The notes: generated from the sequence alone by a model not told the origin. A DNA stretch of 64,000 bases from an uncultured Bacteroides sp. (GCF_963677715.1 NZ_OY782495.1:992001-1056000); one strand, 5' to 3'. Positions 9,774-19,260 are shown, numbered from the stretch's first letter. Numbers and translations: made by a program.

Positions 9774-12700
9774 TTAGAAAGTAATACTTGCACCCACTGT
9801 ATAAGAGCGAACATGAGGATATTGATCACGATCATCATAACCCGGATTCAAGCCTGAAACGGAAACTTCAGGATCAGTACCCTTGTAGCCCGTAATAGTA
9901 AGTACATTTTGAGAGGATACATATAACCTAAGGTTCTTTATATACTTTCCGAGTTTGTTGAAACGATAGCCCAGCGTGATGTTGTCAATCTTCCAATAGT
10001 CTCCATTCTCTACATAGTAGCTATTGAATTCTTCCGAACAAAGTGAGTTTAAGCGTACTTTGCCAAATACAGGTTTATAAGCCGACTTCATACGGTTCCA
10101 ATCAGAACGACTCAAATTTTCATAAAACATACGGGCACTATTGATTATCTGAAAGTCAAAAGCACCGCGCATGGATATTGATAAGTCCCAGTTTTTATAG
10201 CGCACACTATTATTCCATCCTACATAGTATTTAGGAAGCCCATTGCCAATCACTTTCTTATCTTCTGCCGAATGAGTAAAATCATCATATCCTACATGAT
10301 TACCATCCTTGTCTTCATAGATCCATTTGCCGCTATCATCAACGTCAACAACTTTGAATCCATAGATCTCACCAATAGGATCTCCTACTTTAACAATGTG
10401 TGATTCAGTTTTAACCGGTTCTTGGATCCAACCTGTTACAAAATAGTCACTTGAAGTCTTATACAAATCATTTGAAAGATTAATCAGTTTGTTTGTATTC
10501 GTTGAAAAAGTCATCGTTGAATTCCAGTCAACATTCTTAGCTTTGACAGGAACCACATTCACCAACACTTCAATACCTTTATTGCTCATTTTGCCTACAT
10601 TAGCACGAGTTGTAGTATATAAATTCGGAGGAGAAGGAACCGAATAGTCATAAAGCAAGCCTTTTATCTGACGATTATAAAGGTCAATGCTACCATTAAT
10701 CCGACTCTCTAAAATACTAAAATCAAGACCGAAGTTAGTCTCGTGTTTTTCCTCCCATTTTAAATCCGGATTAGCATTCCGTGACGGTTGGAGGCTTTGT
10801 ATCCATTTGCCGTTGTAATAATAATAATCGCCATAGCTCAACATAGACATTCCTAAAAATGAATCGTTTGGCTGACTTCCTGTTACACCATAACCAACAC
10901 GAAGTTTTAAATCGTTAAAAAGTTTCTGCGACTGCATAAACGGTTCTTCTGTAATTCTCCAGCCCAAAGAGATCGAAGGAAATGTGCCCCATTCATTATT
11001 AGTTCCTGATAACTGGCTGGCCCCTTCATGGCGGAGAGCGGCCATCAATAAGTAACGATTCTTATAAGAATAAGACAGACGACCAAAAAAGCTGATTAGA
11101 TTTGTTTTTAAACGATAACTATATTCAGTACCCAATCCCTCTTTTAGAGCTGCTCCCTGACCTATATCGTTATAACTGTAAATATCAGTAGGGAAATCAT
11201 AATTCTGTTCATACTGATTGCTGTAATCTGTACCTTGCCAACTATAGCCTGCCAAAACGGTGAAATGATGCCCGTATATTTCCTTCTGATATTGTGCTGT
11301 CAGTTCCATCAATTTAGTCATATTCATCAACGAACCCACAGCTGCATAACCATTTTTGCTATCACGAATAGTAGAGATGTTATTCTTTGTTTCATAATAG
11401 CCGCCGTACTGATTCGATTTATCATAAGAAATCAAAGCCTTTAGTGTGAGATCTTTAATAGGATTGAAAGTAGCACTACCATTAAAACGCAACTGAGCGA
11501 TACTTTGATCACCATCGCACTCATTCAAAAGAGATAACGGATTGGCATACTCAAAAACGCCCGTGTTTTCGTACCAACTGCCGTCTTCATTCTTGATCGG
11601 TTCGGTAGGATTATGAATCAAAGCTTGACGATAGACGTAAGTATTCCAACTCCCACCATCGGAGGTAGAAGTATATTTGGTCTGATTTCCCAGAATACCA
11701 AAATTAAGTTTTAGTTTACCATCGAACATATTATGATTGATTTCAGCACGTCCCTGAAACATATCCTTATCAGAACGTTTCATTATACCCTGATTGGCTC
11801 GATAATTCAGATTTACAATATAATTGGTTTCCTGACTACCACCTTTAAGTGATAAATTATGAACGTGAGTAAACGGAGTACGTGTAATCTGATCCATCCA
11901 ATCTACATTATTACCAAGATCCCAGGAAGCATCGCGTATGCCATCTGAAATCTGTTGACGATAATCAGCTGCCGTACACATTTCCAAGCGTTTAACAATA
12001 GAAGAAGTACTCATATAGGCACTATATTCCACTTGATTAATGTTGTCTCCTTTCGCTTTCTTTGTTGTAATAAGGATAACACCATTTGTTCCGCGAGAAC
12101 CATAGATAGCAGCTGCAGAACCATCCTTTAAAACATCTATGCTCTCAATATCTTCTGGTGCCACCGTATTTAAGTCGCCCGGAACGCCATCGATTAAGAT
12201 TAGCGGATTCGTACTTGCCCCTAAAATAGTTGTGTTTCCACGAAGAGAAATGGTTGTATTACTAGTTGGATCACCACTGGTATTGGTTATTGCCAAACCC
12301 GCAACCTTGCCTTGAATCAATTGCCCCGCGTCTTTTACGGCACCTTGAACAAAATTTTCCTTCTTTACGCTACCTACAGAACTTGTCAAATCACCTTTAC
12401 GTTGAGTGCCATAGCCAATAACAACCACTTCATCAAGTGTTTTAGTATCTTCTTTCAACATAACATTTAGTCTCTTGCCTGCTATGACTTTTATTTCTTG
12501 AGTTACATAACCGATATAAGAAATCTGCAATATCGCCTCTTCCGATACATTTAATACAAAATCTCCCGATATATCGCTGATAGTGCCGTTATTTGTACCC
12601 TTTTCAACAATACTGGCTCCGATAATACTCTCTCCTCTTGAATCTCTTATCGTGCCGGAAACTTTAGTTCTATTCTGATCAGTTTCTAATTTTTCTTTCT

Positions 12701-13070
12701 CTGTCTTTTCAGACAAAATAATGTGCAAACCCTCCATCTGGTACTTTACATCGCTTTTATTCAATAAAAGACGCAGTACTTCAGATACTGGTTTACTATT
12801 CACTTCGATTGAAGTTATTTTCTGAACATTAACATCATTAGAGTAAAGAAACAAATAGTCTGTTTGACTTTCAATATCGTTCAATATCTCTTCTAACGGA
12901 GCCTGCGATTTGTGGATTGTAACTCTTGCGTTCTGAGAATTTGCATTCCCTGCAATAACGCAAAACGAACACATAAAGAGCAAAAACGTTGAGATTCTCA
13001 TAATTTTAAGAAGATGAATGGCTAGTGGATTTTTAACTGTATAAAAATCCACTGAATGAATGTTTTTCAT
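9774..13070 (-). CDS. SusC-like TonB-dependent transporter with STN signalling domain (PUL 1)
   Basis: A 1098-residue outer-membrane transporter. The ATG at 13070 (MKNIHSV) is chosen over a TTG 36 bases upstream. After a signal region (about 24-47) comes an STN/secretin-like domain (about 50-105, starting at VTIHKSQAPLEEIL), which contacts FecR-type anti-sigma factors. It is followed by a carboxypeptidase-D-like regulatory domain (about 132-215), the TonB-box region TLDEVVVIGYGTQ, a plug domain (with GSAAAIYGSRGTNGVILITT) and a 22-strand barrel ending in an aromatic residue (SITF). The STN domain with the adjacent FecR and ECF sigma genes indicates trans-envelope signalling: substrate binding to SusCD frees the sigma factor. 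A candidate antisense RNA overlaps its leader. Confidence 0.97.
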   Translation of the reverse strand: MKNIHSVDFYTVKNPLAIHLLKIMRISTFLLFMCSFCVIAGNANSQNARVTIHKSQAPLEEILNDIESQTDYLFLYSNDVNVQKITSIEVNSKPVSEVLRLLLNKSDVKYQMEGLHIILSEKTEKEKLETDQNRTKVSGTIRDSRGESIIGASIVEKGTNNGTISDISGDFVLNVSEEAILQISYIGYVTQEIKVIAGKRLNVMLKEDTKTLDEVVVIGYGTQRKGDLTSSVGSVKKENFVQGAVKDAGQLIQGKVAGLAITNTSGDPTSNTTISLRGNTTILGASTNPLILIDGVPGDLNTVAPEDIESIDVLKDGSAAAIYGSRGTNGVILITTKKAKGDNINQVEYSAYMSTSSIVKRLEMCTAADYRQQISDGIRDASWDLGNNVDWMDQITRTPFTHVHNLSLKGGSQETNYIVNLNYRANQGIMKRSDKDMFQGRAEINHNMFDGKLKLNFGILGNQTKYTSTSDGGSWNTYVYRQALIHNPTEPIKNEDGSWYENTGVFEYANPLSLLNECDGDQSIAQLRFNGSATFNPIKDLTLKALISYDKSNQYGGYYETKNNISTIRDSKNGYAAVGSLMNMTKLMELTAQYQKEIYGHHFTVLAGYSWQGTDYSNQYEQNYDFPTDIYSYNDIGQGAALKEGLGTEYSYRLKTNLISFFGRLSYSYKNRYLLMAALRHEGASQLSGTNNEWGTFPSISLGWRITEEPFMQSQKLFNDLKLRVGYGVTGSQPNDSFLGMSMLSYGDYYYYNGKWIQSLQPSRNANPDLKWEEKHETNFGLDFSILESRINGSIDLYNRQIKGLLYDYSVPSPPNLYTTTRANVGKMSNKGIEVLVNVVPVKAKNVDWNSTMTFSTNTNKLINLSNDLYKTSSDYFVTGWIQEPVKTESHIVKVGDPIGEIYGFKVVDVDDSGKWIYEDKDGNHVGYDDFTHSAEDKKVIGNGLPKYYVGWNNSVRYKNWDLSISMRGAFDFQIINSARMFYENLSRSDWNRMKSAYKPVFGKVRLNSLCSEEFNSYYVENGDYWKIDNITLGYRFNKLGKYIKNLRLYVSSQNVLTITGYKGTDPEVSVSGLNPGYDDRDQYPHVRSYTVGASITF

Positions 13071-13082
13071 ATCTTTGTATTT

Positions 13083-13168
13083 AAGTTTGATTGATACTAT
13101 CCCCAAAAAGGGATTGATATTAGTCTGTGTCGGTGGTATTCCCGTACCATCGGCACTTTTGTATTTTT
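13083..13168 (+). ncRNA. Candidate cis-antisense small RNA opposite the PUL 1 susC leader
   Basis: On the plus strand a perfect -7 element TATCTTTG (13070-13077) lies over the susC start codon. About 45 bp further on is an intrinsic terminator: GTGTCGGTGGTA (13127-13138) pairs with TACCATCGGCAC (13145-13156), with two G-U wobbles, followed by TTTTGTATTTTT. On the minus strand those wobbles become A-C mismatches, so the fold belongs to the plus-strand RNA. The predicted transcript of about 80 nt would be antisense to the susC 5' untranslated region. This layout matches the DonS-type repressor RNAs described for Bacteroides PULs. There is no clear -33 box, and transcription is inferred. Confidence 0.5.
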
Positions 13169-13231
13169 AGAATAAGTATTACATAGGCAAACAATATTAA
13201 AGGTTAATAATCAGTAAACAAAGAAATCGGC

Positions 13232-14188
13232 TTATCTAATGTAAATGATATTGTCATCTATATTACGTGTATATTTAAAATTCACATCTTTCTGTAATAC
13301 TTTCAAAGCATATTCGGCTCCATCAGAAAGCCTGAATTTACCCGTCAATAAAGGATTTTTTAATTTCATGTTCTCTATTACTATTCGAAGATCATAATAC
13401 TTCTCAAAACTTTTTAATATATCTGTAAATGACTTGTTTTTAAAGCAAATCAGTCCCTCCTTCCAGCGATAGACATCGTAATCGGTGATTCTACTTACAA
13501 ACAACTTCTCGCCTTTCCGTACAGCCTTATAAGATGGAGCCAGCATTAGAGACGATTGATCCTTCCTGCTTATCAACTTTATTTTTCCTTCCAACAAAGA
13601 GCTTTCAAAAGTCCCTTCTTTCGAATATGCATCCACATTAAATTTCGTGCCCAGAACTTCCACATCATACTTCCCGGCATGCACCGTAAAAGGCCTTTTC
13701 TTGTTGTGAGCAACTTCAAAATAAGCCTCACCATCAAGATAGACTTCTCTTCCTCCTTTAGCAAAAGATTCCGGATATGACATATGCGAACCGGAATTAA
13801 GCCATACAGTTGTGCCATCGGACAAGCTTAAATTTACACGCTGACCATAAGGAACATTAACCGTTTGCATAGCAATTTCCTCTTTTCCTCTTTCACCGGT
13901 AAAGTGAAAATATAAAAAGTTCATCAGCAATGTTACCACAATAACCGATGCTACCTTCAAACATTCCAAGAACACTCGTTTCCTATACAATCGGTGTTGT
14001 ACCTTCACACGATTCCCTCCCTCACCTCTAAAAATCATAAGATCGAAAAGCTTACGTTCCCTTAAAAATTCTCTCCGGTTCTCTTCCGATTCTTCAATCC
14101 AAGTCTTCACTTTCACCTCTTCTTCAAGGCTTGCTTCGCCATTAAAAAAGCGATACAACAATTCTTTATTAATACCTATCATTCCCAT
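13232..14188 (-). CDS. FecR-family anti-sigma factor (PUL 1)
   Basis: A 318-residue inner-membrane regulator. The cytoplasmic N-terminus (about 1-75, LLYRFFNGEASLEEEVKV) would bind the sigma factor, and one membrane helix follows (about 77-97, VASVIVVTLLMNFLYF). The periplasmic FecR domain has the signature VNVPYGQRVNLSLSDGTTVWLNSGS, followed by LDGEAYFEVAHNKKRPF. A DUF4974-like C-terminus (FTDILKSFEKYYDLRI) is the surface expected to meet the SusC STN domain. The gene lies between its sigma factor (61-bp gap) and susC. In the family, ligand-bound transporter triggers release or cleavage of FecR and activates the sigma factor, so this gene should gate expression of PUL 1. Confidence 0.95.
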   Translation of the reverse strand: MGMIGINKELLYRFFNGEASLEEEVKVKTWIEESEENRREFLRERKLFDLMIFRGEGGNRVKVQHRLYRKRVFLECLKVASVIVVTLLMNFLYFHFTGERGKEEIAMQTVNVPYGQRVNLSLSDGTTVWLNSGSHMSYPESFAKGGREVYLDGEAYFEVAHNKKRPFTVHAGKYDVEVLGTKFNVDAYSKEGTFESSLLEGKIKLISRKDQSSLMLAPSYKAVRKGEKLFVSRITDYDVYRWKEGLICFKNKSFTDILKSFEKYYDLRIVIENMKLKNPLLTGKFRLSDGAEYALKVLQKDVNFKYTRNIDDNIIYIR

Positions 14189-14249
14189 ACATACTATATT
14201 AGCACTTCAAAAACAAATATCCCTAGTAAAAAAATACATATCGAGTAAA

Positions 14250-14828
14250 TTAACGATTAACAAGCAGATAAAAAACGAGAATAAATAAGAACAAATAGTC
14301 CTTTAGGGCCAAACGAAGAATATTAGTGACTTTTGTAATATGAAATTCGACCCCTTTAGTCGATATATTAAGTATTGCAGCAATCTCTCTATGAGATTTA
14401 TTTTCATATCTGCTAAGCAAAAAGGCACGACGGGTTTTATCGGGAAGTTTCAATAAAACCTTATCTATTATTGTTCTTATTTCAGTATCAAATAATTCGT
14501 TGGGCTCGCAAGCTTCAAGGGTAGTAATACGAGTCGTTAGTTCCCATTGGGAATGAGCAGTAAGATCATTTAATGCCTCTTCTTTAGCTTGCAGATGCCT
14601 CAAATGGTTTAGACATTTATGCTTAATAATGGTCAGAACATAAGCGGGAAGATTCGTATCTCCCGGCAAACGTTGTCTGTTCTCCCAATAGTACATCATA
14701 GCCTCCACAACAATATCTTCGGCTGCTACATCATCACGAATGTAAGTTCGTGCAAACCGTATAAAACTATGTTGATATTCGGCAAAGAACTTATTAAAAA
14801 GGAGTAAATCATCCTTTATTACAGTCAT
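14250..14828 (-). CDS. ECF RNA polymerase sigma-70 factor, Bacteroides expansion family 1 (PUL 1)
   Basis: A 192-residue extracytoplasmic-function sigma factor. Region 2 (FIRFARTYIRDDVAAEDIVVEAMMYYWENR) binds core polymerase and the -10 element. Region 4 (LPDKTRRAFLLSRYENKSHREIA then FHITKVTNILRLALKDY) is the -35-binding helix-turn-helix. It should drive the adjacent FecR-SusC-SusD-GH31-GH127 genes once released by FecR. After region 4 there is an odd strongly hydrophobic tail (LFLFILVFYLLVN) that could touch the membrane or the anti-sigma factor; the PUL 2 sigma has a shorter version. The 62 bp to trkA and the changed function suggest a separate transcription unit from the potassium genes. 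Confidence 0.95.
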   Translation of the reverse strand: MTVIKDDLLLFNKFFAEYQHSFIRFARTYIRDDVAAEDIVVEAMMYYWENRQRLPGDTNLPAYVLTIIKHKCLNHLRHLQAKEEALNDLTAHSQWELTTRITTLEACEPNELFDTEIRTIIDKVLLKLPDKTRRAFLLSRYENKSHREIAAILNISTKGVEFHITKVTNILRLALKDYLFLFILVFYLLVNR

Positions 14829-14890
14829 TATCTAAATACTAAATTTAAAGTTAACTAAAGCTTATACAAAAAACAGCTTCTCTTTATCTC

Positions 14891-15577
14891 TTATAATGCT
14901 TTCCAGAAAGCCTGGAAATCAGTATATTTACCATAACACACCAATTCATCGTCTTTCTCCATTTTTTCATCTTCGAGGAGCTCATTTACAATGTGGCAGT
15001 CGGTAATGGAAACCCCAAGAAAGTTACTGACCTTTCCGGCACGTTTTAATCCTATTATTTTCAGGCTAAACTCTTGGTTAAGGTTTAGTTGGTTAACGGA
15101 ATAGTCTATGAATTTCTCGGGTACACGAAACATCATCACATAATAATCCGAATCAATGCGGAAATATTCTATCCGAGTTCCGAAATCCAGCTGCTGAACG
15201 ATGTTCCGTGCAGAGTCTTCTTCGGGTGTCAGTATCATCTCTAACCCAAAGGCCTCGAGAACAGCTTTATGCACGGCATCAATAGCACGAGCATAGAGAT
15301 GCTTCACTTGTTTTTGCTTCAGCAAGGCTACTACGCGCACAGAAGCTCCGAAGTTCTCTCCAATGGTTACAATCACAACATCGACACTGTTCAGCGGAAG
15401 AACAGATAGGGAGGTTTCATCCGTAGCATCTAACACAAATCCGGTTGCTATTTTATCTTTAATAGTATCCACACGACTTTCTGTTATGTCGACTCCTATC
15501 ACCTCATGTCCCAGGGCCGATAGTTCTTCGGCCAACACATAACCAAAATTTCCTAAACCGATAATAATGTATTTCAT
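14891..15577 (-). CDS. trkA: Potassium transport regulatory subunit (TrkA/KtrA, RCK domain)
   Basis: A 228-residue cytoplasmic regulator of a K+ channel-like transporter. The N-terminus is an RCK Rossmann fold with the dinucleotide motif IIGLGNFG (GxGxxG, residues 7-12), an acidic ribose-binding residue in VIGVDIT, and the VIVTIGENFGASV block. An RCK_C/TrkA_C domain fills about residues 140-225. The length fits the single-unit KtrA form rather than the double-length E. coli TrkA. It follows the membrane subunit by 36 bp on the same strand, forming a two-gene operon. Members form octameric rings that gate the TrkH/KtrB pore in response to ATP/ADP or NAD(H) and cyclic nucleotides; which ligand acts here cannot be told. 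Confidence 0.93.
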   Translation of the reverse strand: MKYIIIGLGNFGYVLAEELSALGHEVIGVDITESRVDTIKDKIATGFVLDATDETSLSVLPLNSVDVVIVTIGENFGASVRVVALLKQKQVKHLYARAIDAVHKAVLEAFGLEMILTPEEDSARNIVQQLDFGTRIEYFRIDSDYYVMMFRVPEKFIDYSVNQLNLNQEFSLKIIGLKRAGKVSNFLGVSITDCHIVNELLEDEKMEKDDELVCYGKYTDFQAFWKAL

Positions 15578-15613
15578 AAAGTCTTCAAATTTGCGATTGC
15601 CAGATGGCAGCTA

Positions 15614-17443
15614 TTAATTTATAATAATGGTATCACTCGGATATTTATACTTCGTTTTCTTTTTCTGCTTCACAATGCCAAGCATCATGGTGATAAGACC
15701 TACACGGCCAACAAACATGAGTACAACAATCACCAATTTACTATTTGCTCCCAAAAGCGGGGTAATATTAAGACTGGCGCCAACAGTGCCCAATGCGGAG
15801 AATGATTCAAAAACCAATCCCAATAACGGTAGTTTGGGTTCTAAAAGAGTAAGCGTAAAAATAGCAATAAAGAGGGCGGAAAGAGACATGATAATAGTGG
15901 CGTTAGAACGACGAATGGAATCGGAAGAAAGTTCACGCCCAAAGACTTCGACGCGGCTACTGCCTCTGATTACGGCTACTAAATTGAGCACTACGGCAGC
16001 AAAGGCATTTACTTTAATACCACCGGCAGTAGACTGTGCACCTCCGCCAATCCACATAAGCAGCATATATATAAAAAGACTCTGGATACAGAGGGTAGAC
16101 AAGTCAATGCTGGTAAAGCCCGCCGTACGGGGACAGGTTGCATTAAAGAAAGCCTGCGTCCACTTATCGGCAACGGACATACCGGCAAATGCCCCGTTCC
16201 ACTCAAAAGCCAGAATACTAAGCGTGCCAACGGTAAGCAGAATAAACGTCATGATTAGTACAATGCGGGTATTCAGATTATAAAGATGCCTTATTCTAAG
16301 CTTCTGGTATTTACGGGTGCGCACCAACGTCCAGGTTCGGCGAATATGATAGAGTACAATATCTTTAAAATTGACCAGAATGGGGTAACCAATGCCGCCA
16401 AAGATAACAAGGAACGAAATGAGTAAGTAGAATGTATTATGATTATGCATAAGCAACGAATTGCCTAAATTGCCGGGCAGAGTGGAAAAGCCGGCATTAC
16501 AAAATGCCGAAACGGAATGAAAAGCGGAAAAAGCCAACTCTTCCTGAAAGTTCATCCCCATAGTACCCTGTATGCTCAACCAAATGGCGGCCGTACCAAT
16601 GCCTTCTAAGACAAGCGTGAAACCCAAGATGTAGAGTAAAGTTGTAAGCAGGGAATTTAAAGAGTTCGAACTCATCATATCACGAACAACCAGTTGATTG
16701 TACAGAGAGGTGTTTCCCATAAAGAACATAGCAAAAAAGCTGGTCAAAGTCATCACCCCCAGACCTCCTATTTGAATCAATACAAGTATTACGGCCAAGC
16801 CTTCCGGGGTAAATGTAGAAGATACATTCACCGAAGTCAGCCCCGTAACACATACGGCACTGGTAGAGATGAACAGAGAATCTACCCAGGAAATGCCGTC
16901 TATAGTACAACGGGGAAGTTTTAATAAACCGGTGCCGATAAGAATAATGACCAGAAAACTAACGGCAAGAATTAACGAGGGGTTAGTACGCCTGCCCAAC
17001 AATCGAACCAGTCCGCTGGATAAATGGAGCAAAGAAAGCATAGACAGTAATAAGATATGGTAGAATTTACTGTCTACTATCTCCCAGAAGTGCAGAATGG
17101 TCCCACTATCTTCGGGACGATGAAAGACTACGGGGATGAGGGTGAGATAGAGCAAAAAACTCAATATCCACGTTAACTTGCGGTAATTCTTCTTTGTGTC
17201 TTCAAATTGGAGGAAGACGTGCAATGTTACGTCTGCCAGAAAAACAATCCACACACCTCTATAAAGCAAATTAAGTTTGGCCAGTTCAGAAACGGAGATA
17301 ATAAATCCATGTTCGTAAACTAATCCTGCCATAAAAAGGATCGAAGCCAAATAGGTCACAACAGCCATCAATCCGAATAATATATGCACATAAGGTTGCA
17401 CCCATTTATTTTGATAGAGCAGGAACTTCTGAATTTTTTTCAT
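15614..17443 (-). CDS. trkH: TrkH/KtrB-family potassium uptake membrane subunit
   Basis: A 609-residue polytopic inner-membrane protein. The four pore-loop signatures of the SKT superfamily are visible, each with its filter glycine: SAVCVTGLTSVN, SAFCNAGFSTLPGN, CPRTAGFTSIDLS and ALGTVGASLNITP. About 150 extra N-terminal residues form additional membrane helices before the core (LILAVSFLVIILIGTGLL onward), which makes it longer than typical KtrB. It imports K+ driven by an ion gradient with the RCK subunit encoded next. The ATG start gives MKKIQKFLLYQNKW. A good -7 promoter element lies about 24 bp upstream, in the divergent gap shared with trpB2. Confidence 0.95.
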   Translation of the reverse strand: MKKIQKFLLYQNKWVQPYVHILFGLMAVVTYLASILFMAGLVYEHGFIISVSELAKLNLLYRGVWIVFLADVTLHVFLQFEDTKKNYRKLTWILSFLLYLTLIPVVFHRPEDSGTILHFWEIVDSKFYHILLLSMLSLLHLSSGLVRLLGRRTNPSLILAVSFLVIILIGTGLLKLPRCTIDGISWVDSLFISTSAVCVTGLTSVNVSSTFTPEGLAVILVLIQIGGLGVMTLTSFFAMFFMGNTSLYNQLVVRDMMSSNSLNSLLTTLLYILGFTLVLEGIGTAAIWLSIQGTMGMNFQEELAFSAFHSVSAFCNAGFSTLPGNLGNSLLMHNHNTFYLLISFLVIFGGIGYPILVNFKDIVLYHIRRTWTLVRTRKYQKLRIRHLYNLNTRIVLIMTFILLTVGTLSILAFEWNGAFAGMSVADKWTQAFFNATCPRTAGFTSIDLSTLCIQSLFIYMLLMWIGGGAQSTAGGIKVNAFAAVVLNLVAVIRGSSRVEVFGRELSSDSIRRSNATIIMSLSALFIAIFTLTLLEPKLPLLGLVFESFSALGTVGASLNITPLLGANSKLVIVVLMFVGRVGLITMMLGIVKQKKKTKYKYPSDTIIIN

Positions 17444-17466
17444 CCGTTAATCTATTTAATACACCA

Positions 17467-17474
17467 CAAACATA
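17467..17474 (-). promoter_or_regulatory. -7 element for the trkH-trkA operon
   Basis: The minus strand reads TATGTTTG, a perfect TAnnTTTG match 24 bp upstream of the trkH start. A T-rich stretch lies about 26 bp further upstream as a weak -33 candidate. Confidence 0.5.
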
Positions 17475-17539
17475 ATTAAAATCGGCCTGAAAAACTATTC
17501 TCTATCGGCATTTTAGTATCAGCAATAAAAAATAATGGC

Positions 17540-17547
17540 TACATTTG
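17540..17547 (+). promoter_or_regulatory. -7 element for the trpB2 gene
   Basis: TACATTTG is a perfect TAnnTTTG match 29 bp upstream of the trpB2 ATG, with TTTTAG about 26 bp upstream as a partial -33 box. It is divergent from the trkH promoter. Confidence 0.5.
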
Positions 17548-17575
17548 GCGGCATAAACATTTAAATAATAATATT

Positions 17576-18943
17576 ATGAGCGATAAAACAAAAAGATTTA
17601 TTCTCCCCGAAGAGGAGATTCCGCATTACTGGTACAATATACAGGCAGACATGGTAAATAAACCCATGCCTCCGTTGCACCCGGGAACCAAGCAGGCCTT
17701 AAAAGCGGAAGACCTTTATCCTATCTTCGCCGAAGAGCTTTGCAAGCAAGAGCTGAATCAGACAGATCAGTGGATTGAGATCCCGGAAGAAGTGCGCGAG
17801 ATGTATAAGTATTACCGCAGCACGCCGCTGGTCAGAGCTTACGGACTGGAAAAGGCACTGGGCACACCTGCGCATATCTACTTTAAGAATGAAAGTGTCA
17901 GTCCGGTAGGCTCACACAAACTAAACTCGGCACTGGCACAAGCATATTACTGCAAAAAAGAAGGGGTAACCAATGTGACTACTGAAACCGGCGCGGGACA
18001 ATGGGGAGCAGCTCTGGCATACGCCGCCAAAGTCTTCGGACTGGAAGCCGCCGTTTATCAGGTAAAGATAAGTTATGAACAAAAGCCCTATCGCCGCAGC
18101 ATCATGCAAACTTTCGGCGCACAGGTAACCGCTTCTCCGTCCATGTCGACCCGTGCAGGAAGAAGCATCCTCACGGCTCATCCCAATTATCAGGGTTCAC
18201 TGGGCACAGCCATCTCGGAGGCTATCGAACTGGCACAAAGCACGCCCAACTGTAAATATACGCTTGGCTCGGTACTTAGTCATGTTACGCTGCATCAAAC
18301 CATTATCGGCCTTGAAGCGGAAAAGCAGATGCAAATGGCGGGTGAATATCCGGATATGATCATCGCTTGCTTTGGCGGAGGCTCTAACTTCGGGGGCATT
18401 TCGTTTCCCTTTATGCGCCACACCATTCTGGAAGGGAAAAAGACCCGTTACATTGCCGCCGAACCGGCCTCTTGCCCTAAACTTACCCGCGGAAAGTTTC
18501 AATATGACTTCGGAGATGAAGCAGGCTATACCCCACTGCTCCCCATGTTCACGCTGGGACATAACTTTGCTCCGGCCAACATCCATGCAGGTGGATTGCG
18601 CTATCACGGCGCAGGGGTAATCGTTTCTCAGCTACTGAAAGACGGATTGATGGAAGCGGTGGACATACAGCAACTGGAATCGTTCGAAGCCGGATGTTTG
18701 TTTGCTCAGGCCGAAGGTATCATTCCCGCTCCCGAATCGTGCCACGCCATTGCGGCCACCATTAATGAAGCCAACAAATGCAAGGAAACGGGCGAAGAGA
18801 AAGTGATACTCTTCAACTTATCGGGCCACGGACTGATAGATATGGTCTCTTACGACCAGTATCTGTCGGGTAATCTGGTAAACTATACGCTGACAGATGC
18901 CGATATAGAAAAGAACATTAGCGAAATAGGTAATCTGGTTTAG
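17576..18943 (+). CDS. trpB: TrpB2-type tryptophan synthase beta subunit (PLP-dependent)
   Basis: A 455-residue cytoplasmic PLP enzyme of the long TrpB2 branch, which condenses indole with L-serine (some members prefer O-phosphoserine) to tryptophan. The PLP-binding lysine is Lys115 in GSHKLNSA. The substrate loop ETGAGQWG and the glycine-rich phosphate cradle CFGGGSNFGG are both present, as are the C-terminal SGHG residues. The N-terminal extension with YWYNIQADM is typical of TrpB2 and absent from TrpB1. There is no trpA or other trp gene nearby, which is common for TrpB2; it may salvage indole instead of working in an alpha-beta complex. The gene is richer in G+C than the surrounding PUL genes, as expected of a conserved core gene. 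Confidence 0.95.
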   Translation: MSDKTKRFILPEEEIPHYWYNIQADMVNKPMPPLHPGTKQALKAEDLYPIFAEELCKQELNQTDQWIEIPEEVREMYKYYRSTPLVRAYGLEKALGTPAHIYFKNESVSPVGSHKLNSALAQAYYCKKEGVTNVTTETGAGQWGAALAYAAKVFGLEAAVYQVKISYEQKPYRRSIMQTFGAQVTASPSMSTRAGRSILTAHPNYQGSLGTAISEAIELAQSTPNCKYTLGSVLSHVTLHQTIIGLEAEKQMQMAGEYPDMIIACFGGGSNFGGISFPFMRHTILEGKKTRYIAAEPASCPKLTRGKFQYDFGDEAGYTPLLPMFTLGHNFAPANIHAGGLRYHGAGVIVSQLLKDGLMEAVDIQQLESFEAGCLFAQAEGIIPAPESCHAIAATINEANKCKETGEEKVILFNLSGHGLIDMVSYDQYLSGNLVNYTLTDADIEKNISEIGNLV

Positions 18944-19230
18944 CCTCCCGGGGCGCCTTGCAAAGCACGGTATCATATCCGTACAACGAGCCTTACCTGA
19001 GCTCCTTTTTGTCAAGAGCAATCTTATAGTTTATTAACTAACGGATGCTCTTGGCGATAACAAACCGTCATTTGTGCATAACATAAGGAGAAAAAACTTT
19101 TTCAAAAGGAGTAATTTCAAAAACAAATAGGCAAATGAGTGAAGAGAAACCGTCTCTTCGACCGGATGCAACCGTGTAATTGGAGGTATGCAACCGTCTT
19201 TTGAGGCAAAAGATACTGTATTTATACATA
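18944..19230. other. Intergenic stretch after trpB2 with an inverted repeat
   Basis: No gene seen. GTCAAGAGCA (19011-19020) can pair with TGCTCTTGGC (19046-19055) around a 25-nt loop, with one G-T pair. GCAACCGT occurs twice about 25 bp apart (near 19165-19200). Nothing else was recognised. Confidence 0.4.
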
Positions 19231-19260
19231 AAAAGAGGGAAGCCGCAGCTTCCCTCTTTT
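19231..19260. terminator. Bidirectional intrinsic terminator between convergent trpB2 and the STN-protein gene
   Basis: AAAAGAGGGAAGC (19231-19243) pairs perfectly with GCTTCCCTCTTTT (19248-19260) around a CGCA loop. T-runs follow on both strands, so it can stop transcription from either side. Confidence 0.85.

Noticed and set aside
15627-16283. 218-codon open frame on the plus strand opposite trkH
   Set aside because: It is antisense to a clearly conserved membrane protein and has no recognisable motifs or promoter.
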